Shown piece by piece: positions 7,682-14,562 of a stretch of DNA of 15,305 nucleotides; position 1 is the first letter of the stretch; each line of letters begins with the position of its first letter. The stretch is from Alphaproteobacteria bacterium. GTDB taxonomy: Bacteria; Pseudomonadota; Alphaproteobacteria; UBA6615. Both the position numbers and the translations under genes were made by a program. The notes beneath the pieces are model-generated. The model ran no database searches. It had not been told where the DNA came from and saw only the letters and a program-made list of their open reading frames with translations. The stretch spans positions 1 to 15,305 of the forward strand of contig JABDJY010000463.1 in the NCBI GenBank assembly GCA_013003285.1, given 5' to 3'.

Positions 7682-9289
7682 CTACATCCGAAATATGCCG
7701 AACTTGGTCGGCTCGATGGGCGCGTTGAGAGAGGCCGAGATACTCAAACCGAGCACCCGGCGGGTATCGGCAGGATCGATGATTCCGTCATCCCACAGCC
7801 GCGCGCTGGCATAGTAGGGATGACCTTCGACTTCGTACTGATCGTGGATCGGCTGCTTGAACGCGGTCTCTTCGGTGTCGCTCCAACTCTCGCCGCGCGC
7901 CTCCAGCCCATCGCGGCGCACTTGGGCCAACACATTCGCCGCCTGCTCGCCGCCCATCACCGAAATGCGCGCATTGGGCCACATCCACAAGAACCGCGGA
8001 CCATAGGCGCGGCCGCACATGCCATAATTGCCGGCGCCGAAACTGCCGCCGATAATCACGGTGAATTTCGGCACATTGGCGCAGGCCACCGCCGTCACCA
8101 GCTTGGCGCCATCCTTTGCGATACCGCCGGCCTCATATTTCTTGCCGACCATGAAGCCGGAGATGTTCTGCAGGAAGACCAGAGGAATGCCGCGCTGGCA
8201 GCACAGCTCGATGAAGTGCGCGCCCTTCAGCGAGGATTCGGAAAACAGGATGCCGTTATTGGCGATGATGCCGACCGGATAACCATGGATATGGGCAAAG
8301 CCGGTGACGAGCGTTTCACCATAGAGCGCCTTGAACTCATCGAGCTCACTGCCATCGACGATCCGCGCGATGATCTCACGCACGTCATAGGGCTTGCGGG
8401 TATCGGCCGGCACCACGCCGTAAATATCATCTGGCGCATAAAGCGGCTCCGCCGGCTCGCGGGTTTCCAGCGTGACCGTCTTCGGCCGGTTGAGATTGCC
8501 GACGATTTTGCGCACCAGCGCCAGCGCATGGGTATCGTCATTGGCCATATGGTCGGTCACGCCGCTGACCCGGGCGTGGACGTCGGCGCCGCCGAGTTCT
8601 TCGGCGCTCACCACCTCGCCAATCGCGGCCTTCACCAAGGGCGGGCCGGCGAGGAAGATGGTTCCCTGATCTTTGACGATGATGCTTTCATCGGCCATCG
8701 CCGGCACATACGCGCCGCCGGCGGTGCATGAGCCCATCACGGCGGCGATCTGCGGGATGCCCTGGGCGGACATGGTCGCCTGGTTATAGAAGATGCGGCC
8801 GAAATGGTCCCGGTCGGGAAAGATACCAGCCTGCTGCGGCAGGTTCGCGCCACCGGAATCCACCAGGTAAATACACGGCAGGTTGTTCTCGCGGGCGATC
8901 TCCTGGGCCCGCAGATGCTTTTTAACCGTCATCGGGTAGTAGGTGCCGCCTTTGACCGTCGCATCGTTGACCACGACGACGCATTCGCGCCCCGAAACCC
9001 GGCCGATGCCGGTGATGATACCGCCGGCCGGAATGACATCGTCATACATCTCGTAGGCAGCGAACTGGGAAAACTCCACAAAGGGCGATCCCTCATCGAG
9101 CAACACGCGCACACGATCACGCGGCAGCAGTTTACCCCGCGACAAATGACGTTCGCGCGACCGCTCGCCGCCGCCGCTCTCGATGACCGCGACTTTGTCG
9201 CGCAGATCGCCGACCACCGTTTGCATCGCCTGTCGGTTTACGCCGAAACCTTCCGATTTCGGGTCGATCGCCGATTTCAATATGGTCAT
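7682..9289 (-). CDS. liuB: 3-methylcrotonyl-CoA carboxylase carboxyltransferase subunit
   Basis: The 535-residue beta subunit that transfers the carboxyl group from biotin to the gamma carbon of 3-methylcrotonyl-CoA. Its length is that of the family. The N-terminal half carries GGGERSRERHLSRGKLLPRDR and VVVNDATVKGGTYYPMTVKK (acyl-CoA binding). The C-terminal half carries VIGGSFGAGNYGMCGRAYGP and RFLWMWPNARISVMGGEQAA, the carboxyltransferase region with its glycine-rich oxyanion loops. These stretches separate it from propionyl-CoA carboxylase beta. The ATG at 9289 lies after a G-rich stretch that could act as the ribosome binding site. It is the first gene of the carboxylase operon and is divergent from the threonine dehydratase-like gene across 65 nt. 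Confidence 0.95.
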   Translation of the reverse strand: MTILKSAIDPKSEGFGVNRQAMQTVVGDLRDKVAVIESGGGERSRERHLSRGKLLPRDRVRVLLDEGSPFVEFSQFAAYEMYDDVIPAGGIITGIGRVSGRECVVVVNDATVKGGTYYPMTVKKHLRAQEIARENNLPCIYLVDSGGANLPQQAGIFPDRDHFGRIFYNQATMSAQGIPQIAAVMGSCTAGGAYVPAMADESIIVKDQGTIFLAGPPLVKAAIGEVVSAEELGGADVHARVSGVTDHMANDDTHALALVRKIVGNLNRPKTVTLETREPAEPLYAPDDIYGVVPADTRKPYDVREIIARIVDGSELDEFKALYGETLVTGFAHIHGYPVGIIANNGILFSESSLKGAHFIELCCQRGIPLVFLQNISGFMVGKKYEAGGIAKDGAKLVTAVACANVPKFTVIIGGSFGAGNYGMCGRAYGPRFLWMWPNARISVMGGEQAANVLAQVRRDGLEARGESWSDTEETAFKQPIHDQYEVEGHPYYASARLWDDGIIDPADTRRVLGLSISASLNAPIEPTKFGIFRM

Positions 9290-9325
9290 CGCACGGCCCC
9301 CACTGCCGATCGGGAGGCCTTGCCT

Positions 9326-9337
9326 GACAAGAATGTC
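9326..9337. promoter_or_regulatory. candidate operator palindrome in divergent gap
   Basis: GACA-AGAA-TGTC is a short inverted repeat in the only divergent intergenic space of the window, 65 nt between liuB and the dehydratase-like gene. On the minus strand TTGTCA overlaps it and could be a -35 box for liuB, but no good -10 follows at 17 nt. Its position is suitable for a shared regulator. The arms are only four bases, so chance is possible. Confidence 0.25.
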
Positions 9338-9343
9338 GTGCTA

Positions 9344-9348
9344 TAGGA
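9344..9348 (+). promoter_or_regulatory. Ribosome binding site of the dehydratase-like gene
   Basis: AGGAG ends six bases before the ATG at 9355. It fixes that start and argues against reading TATAGG at the same place as a -10 box. Confidence 0.75.
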
Positions 9349-9354
9349 GCGCCC

Positions 9355-10320
9355 ATGGAACTGCCGAACAAAGTCGAGATCGAAACCGCTGCGAAAACCG
9401 TCTATGCGGCCATGCCGCCGACCCCGCAATATGCCTGGCCGCTGCTGGCCGAACGCACCGGCGCGTCGGTTTGGGTCAAGCACGAGAACCATTCGCCGAT
9501 CGGCGCGTTCAAGGTGCGCGGCGGCTTGGTCTATATGTCTGGCCTGCGCGCCAGCCAGCCCAATTGCACCGGCGTCATCGCCGCGACACGGGGTAATCAC
9601 GGCCAGTCGATCGCCTTCGCCGCCCGCGCTAACTGCCTTAACGCTGTTATTGTGGTGCCCGGGGGGAACTCGCAGGAGAAGAACGCGGCGATGCAGGCGC
9701 TCGGCGCGGAACTGATTGTTCACGGCCATGACTTTCAAGAGGCCTACGAATATTCCTACGAGCTGGCCGATGAACGCGGACTGACCCTGGTACCGTCCTT
9801 CGCCGAAGATCTGGTGTCCGGCGTTTCCACCTACGCCCTGGAGATGCTCAACGCGGCGCCCGATCTCGATACGCTCTACGTCTCCATCGGCCTCGGCTCG
9901 GGCATCTGCAGTTGTATCGCCGCCCGCGAGGCGCTGGGCCTGACCACAAAGATCGTCGGCGTGGTGGCTGAAAACGCGCCCTGCTATGCGCTGTCCTTCG
10001 ACCAGGGAAAACCGGTCTCGACCAACAGCGCCGATACGCTGGCTGACGGGCTGGCTTGCCGGGTTCCGGACGCCGAGGCGGTTGCGGTGATCAACCGGTA
10101 CGCCGAGCGCATCGTCACCGTCGATGAGGCCGAAATCAAAGCCGCTATGCGCCACTACTTCACTGACACCCACAATGTCGCCGAGGGCGCCGGGGCGGCG
10201 CCTCTGGCCGCACTGCTTCAGGAGCGCGAACAGGCGCGCGGCCAAACCGTCGGTCTGGTCCTGTCGGGCGGCAATGTGGATCGCGACCTGTTTCAAAATA
10301 TCCTCGCCGAAGTCGATTGA
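9355..10320 (+). CDS. Threonine dehydratase-like PLP enzyme
   Basis: A 321-residue fold-type II PLP enzyme of the threonine/serine dehydratase group, without the C-terminal ACT regulatory domains of biosynthetic IlvA. That fits a catabolic or specialised enzyme. The PLP lysine is Lys53 in SPIGAFKVRGG. The phosphate-binding loop is GLGSGICSCIAA near residue 180, where many relatives have a run of glycines, and GNHGQSIAFAA near 82 contacts the substrate. The expected reaction is deamination of threonine, or another beta-hydroxy amino acid, to a 2-oxo acid via an enamine intermediate. The substrate cannot be read from sequence. It is the only plus-strand gene, divergent from liuB and ending exactly where the isomerase-like gene ends on the other strand. 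Possible alternatives are serine racemase-like or EutB-like (hydroxyectoine) enzymes. Confidence 0.85.
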   Translation: MELPNKVEIETAAKTVYAAMPPTPQYAWPLLAERTGASVWVKHENHSPIGAFKVRGGLVYMSGLRASQPNCTGVIAATRGNHGQSIAFAARANCLNAVIVVPGGNSQEKNAAMQALGAELIVHGHDFQEAYEYSYELADERGLTLVPSFAEDLVSGVSTYALEMLNAAPDLDTLYVSIGLGSGICSCIAAREALGLTTKIVGVVAENAPCYALSFDQGKPVSTNSADTLADGLACRVPDAEAVAVINRYAERIVTVDEAEIKAAMRHYFTDTHNVAEGAGAAPLAALLQEREQARGQTVGLVLSGGNVDRDLFQNILAEVD

Positions 10321-10926
10321 CTAGAAACCTTCGGTGACGAGCCACTCGTCGAGGATCTCGAAGCGGTCGACTCCCCAGAACGGTTCACCATCGGCAATCA
10401 CGAAGGGCGAGCCGAAGACGCCCTTTTTAATCGCCGCCTCGGTCTCGTCGACCAGTCTTTGCTTGACCGCCGGGTCGTCCAGCGCGTCCATCATGTCCTT
10501 CTGGTCGATGCCGACGCTGGCGGCCACCCGGGCCACGCTGGCCGGCGCGGAAATATCCTCATTTTTGGCGAGCGCCGCCGTATAGAGCGCCATGGCCAAT
10601 CCCTTGGCCTGTCCCGGGTCTTTATCCTTCACCCAGTAAAACGCCCGCGACGCGGCGGTCGGCGAAAACGGGTGCACATCGGGAAATTTAAAATCCACGC
10701 CGTAGTAGCGGCAGACCCGCGCGGCATCGAGGCGCAGGTAATCGCCTTTGATCGGCAGTTCGGTCATGGGCTTGGCGCCGGTCAGCTTAAACGCGGATCC
10801 CAACAGAATCGGGTGCCAGTCGGTCTTGCGATCGTACCGCTCGGCGATATTGTCGATCAGATGGGCACCAACATAGCCGTATGGGCTGTTGAAATCGAAA
10901 TAGAATTCGAGTGGTGTATCGCTCAT
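10321..10926 (-). CDS. 2-hydroxychromene-2-carboxylate isomerase-like DsbA-fold protein
   Basis: A 201-residue thioredoxin/DsbA-fold protein of the HCCA isomerase (kappa-class GST-like) family. The N-terminus LEFYFDFNSPYGYVGAHLI places Ser14 where the family has its glutathione-activating serine. The C-terminal GVFGSPFVIADGEPFWGVDR contains the cis-Pro loop and the usual tail. Known members isomerise a chromene intermediate of naphthalene breakdown with glutathione as cofactor. No other aromatic-degradation genes are visible here, so the true substrate is unknown. A strong GGGGGAG lies five bases before the ATG, within the preceding small ORF. It is the last gene of the liuA-side run and meets the dehydratase-like gene stop-to-stop with no space between them. 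Confidence 0.88.
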   Translation of the reverse strand: MSDTPLEFYFDFNSPYGYVGAHLIDNIAERYDRKTDWHPILLGSAFKLTGAKPMTELPIKGDYLRLDAARVCRYYGVDFKFPDVHPFSPTAASRAFYWVKDKDPGQAKGLAMALYTAALAKNEDISAPASVARVAASVGIDQKDMMDALDDPAVKQRLVDETEAAIKKGVFGSPFVIADGEPFWGVDRFEILDEWLVTEGF

Positions 10927-10927
10927 T

Positions 10928-10981
10928 TTATCTCCCCCAAATGGTCTTCGCGCTGGGCGAATAATAGTTGATGTTGTTCAT
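10928..10981 (-). CDS. 17-residue small ORF before the isomerase gene
   Basis: A short ORF reading MNNINYYSPSAKTIWGR, with its TAA one base before the next ATG. It fills nearly all of the 66-nt gap between the acyl-CoA dehydrogenase and the isomerase-like gene. The strong GGGGGAG ribosome binding site of that gene lies inside its last codons, so its translation could couple to or compete with the downstream gene. TIWGR resembles the first strand of some glutathione S-transferases, so it might be the leftover start of a lost GST gene (inference). It has no clear ribosome binding site of its own. It may be a leader peptide, a remnant, or chance. Confidence 0.35.
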   Translation of the reverse strand: MNNINYYSPSAKTIWGR

Positions 10982-10992
10982 AGCCTGAGTCT

Positions 10993-12132
10993 TCATGCTG
11001 CGCCTGCTATTTCACGGGAAATCACCAGTTTTTGGATTTCCGACGCGCCTTCATAGATCTGCGTCACCCGAACATCGCGGTAGATACGCTCCACCGGGAA
11101 ATCCTGCAAATAGCCATAACCGCCATGGATCTGAATGGCGTCGGAGCAAACCCGCTCGGCCATCTCCGATGCAAAGAGTTTGGCCATTGCCGCCTCTTCG
11201 ACGCATTTCTCGCCTCGGTCGCGTAAATCAGCGGCGTGTAGATACATTTGCCGGGCAACCGAAATATTGGTCTTCATCTCGGCGAGTTTGAAAGCAATCG
11301 CCTGATGCTCGATGATTTTTTGACCAAAGGTCTCGCGTTCTTTCGCGTAGGCCACCGCATGTTCAAAGGCCGCGCGCGCCATGCCCACCGCCTGAGCGGC
11401 GATGCCGATGCGGCCGCCTTCCAAATTCGACAGGGCGATGGCGTAGCCCTGCCCTTCTTCTCCAAGCAGTAAATCGGGTGTGACTTCCACATTGTCCAGC
11501 GTAATCGCGCAGGTTTCCGACGAACGCTGCCCCAGCTTTTGTTCGACCCGGGTCACCGTATAGCCCGGTGCGTCGGTCGGCACGATGAAGGCGCTGATAC
11601 CCTTCGAGCCGGCTGCCGGGTCGGTTACGGCGAAGGTGATTGCGACGCCAGCCTTGCTGCCGGTGCTGATGAATTGCTTGGCGCCATTGAGAACATATTT
11701 ATTGCCGACCTTCTCCGCTCGCGTGGTGATCGCGCCGGCGTCCGATCCGGTATGGGGCTCGGTCAGCATGAAAGCGCCCAGCATCTCACCGGTCGCCAAT
11801 TGTTCGAGAAAATTCTTCTTCTGATCGTCCGACCCAAATTTATGAATCGGCATGCACACAACCGAGTTCTGCACCGCCATAATGGTCGAGCAACCACCGT
11901 CACCGGCGGAAATTTCCTCGACCACCAAGGCCAACTCCGTATTCCCCAGTCCGGCACCGCCCCATTCCTCGGGCACCTGCACGCCCATGAGACCAAGCGC
12001 GCCCATACCCTTTACCGCGTCATCGGGAAATATCGCCTCGCGGTCCCACCGCGCGGCGTTCGGCGCTAATTGCTCGGCGGCGAACTGGCGCGCCATGTCG
12101 CGCATTATGACTTGTTCGTCAGTCAGCAACAC
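10993..12132 (-). CDS. Acyl-CoA dehydrogenase, short/branched-chain type
   Basis: A 379-residue flavoprotein oxidising an acyl-CoA to the 2-enoyl-CoA and passing electrons to ETF. Its length is typical. It carries the N-terminal helical domain (LLTDEQVIMRDMARQFA), the FAD/substrate segment FMLTEPHTGSDAG, KQFISTGSKAGV, and the C-terminal QIHGGYGYLQDFPVERIYRD followed by QIYEGASEIQKLVISRE. The catalytic base is Glu361 in YEG. The start is GTG at 12132, with GGAGG seven bases upstream. The reading frame stays open further upstream, but that part overlaps the carbonic anhydrase gene and has no acyl-CoA dehydrogenase character. It is distinct from liuA at the window's right edge. Isobutyryl- or 2-methylbutyryl-CoA from valine or isoleucine are plausible substrates given the context, but butyryl-CoA cannot be excluded. 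Confidence 0.92.
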   Translation of the reverse strand: MLLTDEQVIMRDMARQFAAEQLAPNAARWDREAIFPDDAVKGMGALGLMGVQVPEEWGGAGLGNTELALVVEEISAGDGGCSTIMAVQNSVVCMPIHKFGSDDQKKNFLEQLATGEMLGAFMLTEPHTGSDAGAITTRAEKVGNKYVLNGAKQFISTGSKAGVAITFAVTDPAAGSKGISAFIVPTDAPGYTVTRVEQKLGQRSSETCAITLDNVEVTPDLLLGEEGQGYAIALSNLEGGRIGIAAQAVGMARAAFEHAVAYAKERETFGQKIIEHQAIAFKLAEMKTNISVARQMYLHAADLRDRGEKCVEEAAMAKLFASEMAERVCSDAIQIHGGYGYLQDFPVERIYRDVRVTQIYEGASEIQKLVISREIAGAA

Positions 12133-12799
12133 TCGCCGCCTCCGCTGGTGCCGCCACCAAATCAATGGCGCCACCATCCGGGTTGATCGCACAAAGCCGA
12201 CCGCCCGCCAAATCCACCCACCAGCCGTGAAGCGTAAGGTTTCCGGCACGTATCTGCGCATCGACCCACGGAAAGCTCCGCAGGTTTTTCAGCGAAATTC
12301 GGATACCGTCATGCTCGACCGTTTGCTGCTCCGGAACGCCCGCATCGGCCGTGTGGTGGCAGGCATCCGCCGCAATTTCCATCCAAGGCGCTATAAAATC
12401 ACGCTCGATCGGGGTGCCGGCAGCCGACTGACGCAGCGCCGCAATACCGCCGCAAGACGAATGGCCGAGGATGACGATATGACGGACTTCGAGGTCGCGC
12501 ACAGCAAACTCCAACGCCGCACTCGTGCTGTGATGATTGGAATCCGGATTGTAGGGTGGCACCAGATTAGCTACATTGCGCACGGTGAATAAATCACCCG
12601 GTTCCGCGCCGAGCAACAGCGCGGGGTCGACCCGCGAGTCCGAACAGGCGATCACCAAAACTTGGGGCGACTGACCGCGCTCACTCAATTCGCGCATGCG
12701 CTGCGGCTGCTGCTCGTAATAGCGTTTCCGAAAGGCGCGAAACCCGTCGATCAAATCGTCGATTTCGCGTGCGCTTACCTGTGAACCCGTTGACTGCAT
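12119..12799 (-). CDS. Beta-class carbonic anhydrase
   Basis: A 226-residue zinc enzyme interconverting carbon dioxide and bicarbonate. The zinc ligands and catalytic pair are clear: Cys52, Asp54 and Arg56 in ACSDSRVDP, and His113 and Cys116 in LGHSSCGG. GDLFTVRNVANLVPPY and STSAALEFAVRDL are typical of the CynT/Can-like bacterial group. No signal peptide is seen, so it is cytoplasmic. The ATG at 12799 is preferred. The open frame extends to 13024, but that part lies inside the upstream dehydrogenase gene and has no family resemblance. Its 3' end overlaps the acyl-CoA dehydrogenase start by 14 nt. In a locus whose key enzyme consumes bicarbonate (3-methylcrotonyl-CoA carboxylase), local bicarbonate supply is a sensible inferred role. 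Confidence 0.93.
   Translation of the reverse strand: MQSTGSQVSAREIDDLIDGFRAFRKRYYEQQPQRMRELSERGQSPQVLVIACSDSRVDPALLLGAEPGDLFTVRNVANLVPPYNPDSNHHSTSAALEFAVRDLEVRHIVILGHSSCGGIAALRQSAAGTPIERDFIAPWMEIAADACHHTADAGVPEQQTVEHDGIRISLKNLRSFPWVDAQIRAGNLTLHGWWVDLAGGRLCAINPDGGAIDLVAAPAEAASVAD
12139..12143 (-). promoter_or_regulatory. Ribosome binding site deciding the dehydrogenase start
   Basis: GGAGG on the minus strand, six bases before the GTG at 12132 and inside the end of the carbonic anhydrase gene. It supports the short 379-residue product over a longer frame starting at 12261. Confidence 0.8.
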
Positions 12800-12825
12800 A
12801 ATATTTTCCACCGCACTCTTGCGCC

Positions 12826-13494
12826 CTACCAGGCGACTATCTTGCCCTTGTAATCGACAAATCGGCCGCTGTCCGCAAGGCTCAACGCCGCCAACACTTG
12901 GCGAATACCCTTCACGCTCTTCTTGGGCGATAGGCTCGCCATCATGCCGGTCATATCGGTGCGCACATAACCCGGGTGCAAGGCCACCGACGCGATGCCG
13001 CGTTCGCGCCATTGCGGTTCGCACTCCCGGTACTTCGCGTTCAAAAGGCCTTTGGAATCGCCGTACAAATAGCCACCCTTGCCACCGAGACGACCGGAGC
13101 CTTGCGTACTCGACATCACGGCAATTTTTTTCTGATCGCTGGCGGCGACATTGTCCAACAGGGCTGTGGCGACCAGGATCGGCGCCTCGGCATTAATCCG
13201 AAATGTTTCCTTGCGGGTCGTTTCGTCGCCCTCCCCACGGCTGCCGATCACCCCGGCATTATAGATCAGCACGTCGATCGGTGTGTCGTTCAATGCGACA
13301 GCAAGGTTGGCGATATCGTCATCGCTGCAAACATCCAGGGAATAGAGGTTTACGTCGCCCGCTAACGCGCCGAGCTTCCCTGGAAGCGCCAGGCTGCGTG
13401 TCGTAGCATGCACCTGCCATCCCGCTTCGCCATATTGGCGCGCCAGTTCAAGGCCGATCCCCCGGCTGGCGCCGATGACCATCACACTGGGCAT
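12826..13494 (-). CDS. Short-chain dehydrogenase/reductase, copy 1
   Basis: A 222-residue classical-type SDR on a Rossmann fold. The cofactor loop is GASRGIG (8-14), NAG lies at 79-81, the catalytic serine is in MSST (128-130), and Tyr144 and Lys148 are in YGDSK. At this length it lacks long extensions and resembles small C-factor/sniffer-like SDRs. The substrate is unknown. Arg11 after the loop and the basic TTR at 31-33 hint at NADPH (inference). It lies 4 nt after the paralogous SDR, and the two share stretches such as EPQWRERGI and INAEAP. The carbonic anhydrase follows 26 nt downstream. The start is an ATG with GGTGAG a few bases upstream. Confidence 0.9.
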   Translation of the reverse strand: MPSVMVIGASRGIGLELARQYGEAGWQVHATTRSLALPGKLGALAGDVNLYSLDVCSDDDIANLAVALNDTPIDVLIYNAGVIGSRGEGDETTRKETFRINAEAPILVATALLDNVAASDQKKIAVMSSTQGSGRLGGKGGYLYGDSKGLLNAKYRECEPQWRERGIASVALHPGYVRTDMTGMMASLSPKKSVKGIRQVLAALSLADSGRFVDYKGKIVAW

Positions 13495-13498
13495 GGGC

Positions 13499-14155
13499 TC
13501 ACCACGGAACTTCGTTACCCTGCCAGTCGAGGAACTTGCCGTATTCGTCCGAACGCAGGCTGCTGAGAATGCGCCTCATGCCGCGCACACTGTCGGCGAC
13601 CGGGACGGAAGCGCCGGCACCACCCATATCGGTCTGCACCCAACCGGGATGGAAGATCACCGACTTGATGCCGCGCTCGCGCCATTGCGGCTCGACCTCT
13701 CGATAACGATCATTGAGCGCCGCCTTCGACGCGCCATACACGTTGCTCGGCGTCGGCCCGCCGTTTCGCGATCCCATATGGCTGGTCAGAATGGCGAGCT
13801 TCTTCTCGCCGCTTCGTTTGACCGCCGGCAATAGGGCGTTAATGACATTAAACGGTGCTTCGGCGTTGATGGTCAGCACCTCATCACGGCTCATACCGGT
13901 TCCATAGACGCCGGCGTTGTGGATCAGGAGATCAAGGTCGCGGTCGGCGAAGGCCAACGCCAGTTGATTGATCTGGTCGGCGTCGGTCACATCCAGCGCG
14001 TGCAGGGTGACATTGCCCGCCACTTGCCCCAGCGCGCCCGGCGCATCGATCGTGCGGGTAGTTGCGTGAACTTCCCATCCATCCGCCGCGGCATAGGCTT
14101 CGGCAAAGCCAAGCCCAATACCCCGGCTGGCGCCAATGATCATAACGCTAGGCAT
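13499..14155 (-). CDS. Short-chain dehydrogenase/reductase, copy 2
   Basis: A 218-residue SDR, a tandem paralogue of the next gene. The cofactor loop GASRGIG is at 8-14, HNAG at 79-82, catalytic Ser125 in LTSHMG, and Tyr140 and Lys144 in YGASK. Both proteins begin MPSVM-[VI]-IGASRGIGL and share VHATTR, INAEAP and EPQWRERGI. They differ in the loop before the tyrosine and in the C-terminal substrate lid, so they may have separate substrates or act as a pair. The ATG is preceded by a good GGGGAAGAG. It lies 14 nt after the Rid-like gene. The substrate cannot be told from sequence. A role in reducing reactive carbonyls formed in branched-chain catabolism is only a guess. Confidence 0.9.
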   Translation of the reverse strand: MPSVMIIGASRGIGLGFAEAYAAADGWEVHATTRTIDAPGALGQVAGNVTLHALDVTDADQINQLALAFADRDLDLLIHNAGVYGTGMSRDEVLTINAEAPFNVINALLPAVKRSGEKKLAILTSHMGSRNGGPTPSNVYGASKAALNDRYREVEPQWRERGIKSVIFHPGWVQTDMGGAGASVPVADSVRGMRRILSSLRSDEYGKFLDWQGNEVPW

Positions 14156-14169
14156 ATTCTCTTCCCCTT

Positions 14170-14559
14170 CTATGCGTCGCGCCGGCGGGCGGTCGCTTCG
14201 ATTTCGATTTTGATCCGCGGATCGATCAGCTGAGCGACCACGGCCGTCGCCGCAGGCGGTGTGGCCCCCAGATGGCGCTTAAATACCGGCGCCAGAATTC
14301 CGAAATCCGCGGCATCGGACAGGTAGTAACGCACCCGCACCACGTCGGCGAGCGAACAGCGCGCCCGCGCCAAAACCTCGATAATATTGCTGAACGCCTG
14401 ATCGGCCTGCTCGGCCACATCATCGGCGATCGACATGGTGGCGTAATCAAAGCCGGTGGTCCCGGCGACATGCACATAATCGTCGTCGACAACGGCCCGG
14501 CAATAACCCGCCGCGTTCTCGAATTCGGAATTCGAACTAATCCGCCGCACGTCAGCCAT
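14170..14559 (-). CDS. Rid (YjgF/YER057c) family protein
   Basis: A 129-residue protein with the trimeric chorismate-mutase-like Rid fold. VHVAGTTGFDYATM occurs near residue 29, followed by the central helix AFSNIIEVLARARCSLADVV, VRYYLSD, and the C-terminal IEIEATA carrying the conserved Glu. Classical RidA hydrolyses reactive enamines made by PLP dehydratases, using an arginine (about 105) before that segment. Here the aligned residue looks like Gln (VVAQL), allowing a one-residue gap. That places it with the Rid groups not shown to deaminate imines. It lies 3 nt after the secreted-protein gene. A threonine dehydratase-like gene in the same window gives a possible enamine source. An oligomeric binding or unrelated hydrolytic role is equally possible. 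Confidence 0.88.
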   Translation of the reverse strand: MADVRRISSNSEFENAAGYCRAVVDDDYVHVAGTTGFDYATMSIADDVAEQADQAFSNIIEVLARARCSLADVVRVRYYLSDAADFGILAPVFKRHLGATPPAATAVVAQLIDPRIKIEIEATARRRDA

Positions 14560-14562
14560 GGC

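Noticed and set aside
7394..8731. 445-codon open frame on the plus strand opposite liuB and liuC
   Set aside because: It spans two genuine genes on the other strand. Its composition reflects their codon bias, and no domain is recognisable.
9320..9347. TTGCCT and TATAGG read as a promoter for the dehydratase-like gene
   Set aside because: The -10 box would place transcription start at the ATG and coincides with the AGGAG ribosome binding site, which is the better explanation.
9286..10296. 336-codon open frame on the minus strand opposite the dehydratase-like gene
   Set aside because: The plus-strand frame has PLP-enzyme motifs and an AGGAG site. The antisense frame has neither.
12133..12261. 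Upstream extension of the acyl-CoA dehydrogenase by 43 codons
   Set aside because: The extension lies within the carbonic anhydrase coding region and is unlike the family. GGAGG before the GTG at 12132 marks the start.
12800..13024. Upstream extension of the carbonic anhydrase by 75 codons
   Set aside because: It overlaps the preceding SDR gene and has no carbonic anhydrase similarity. The ATG at 12799 gives the normal length.
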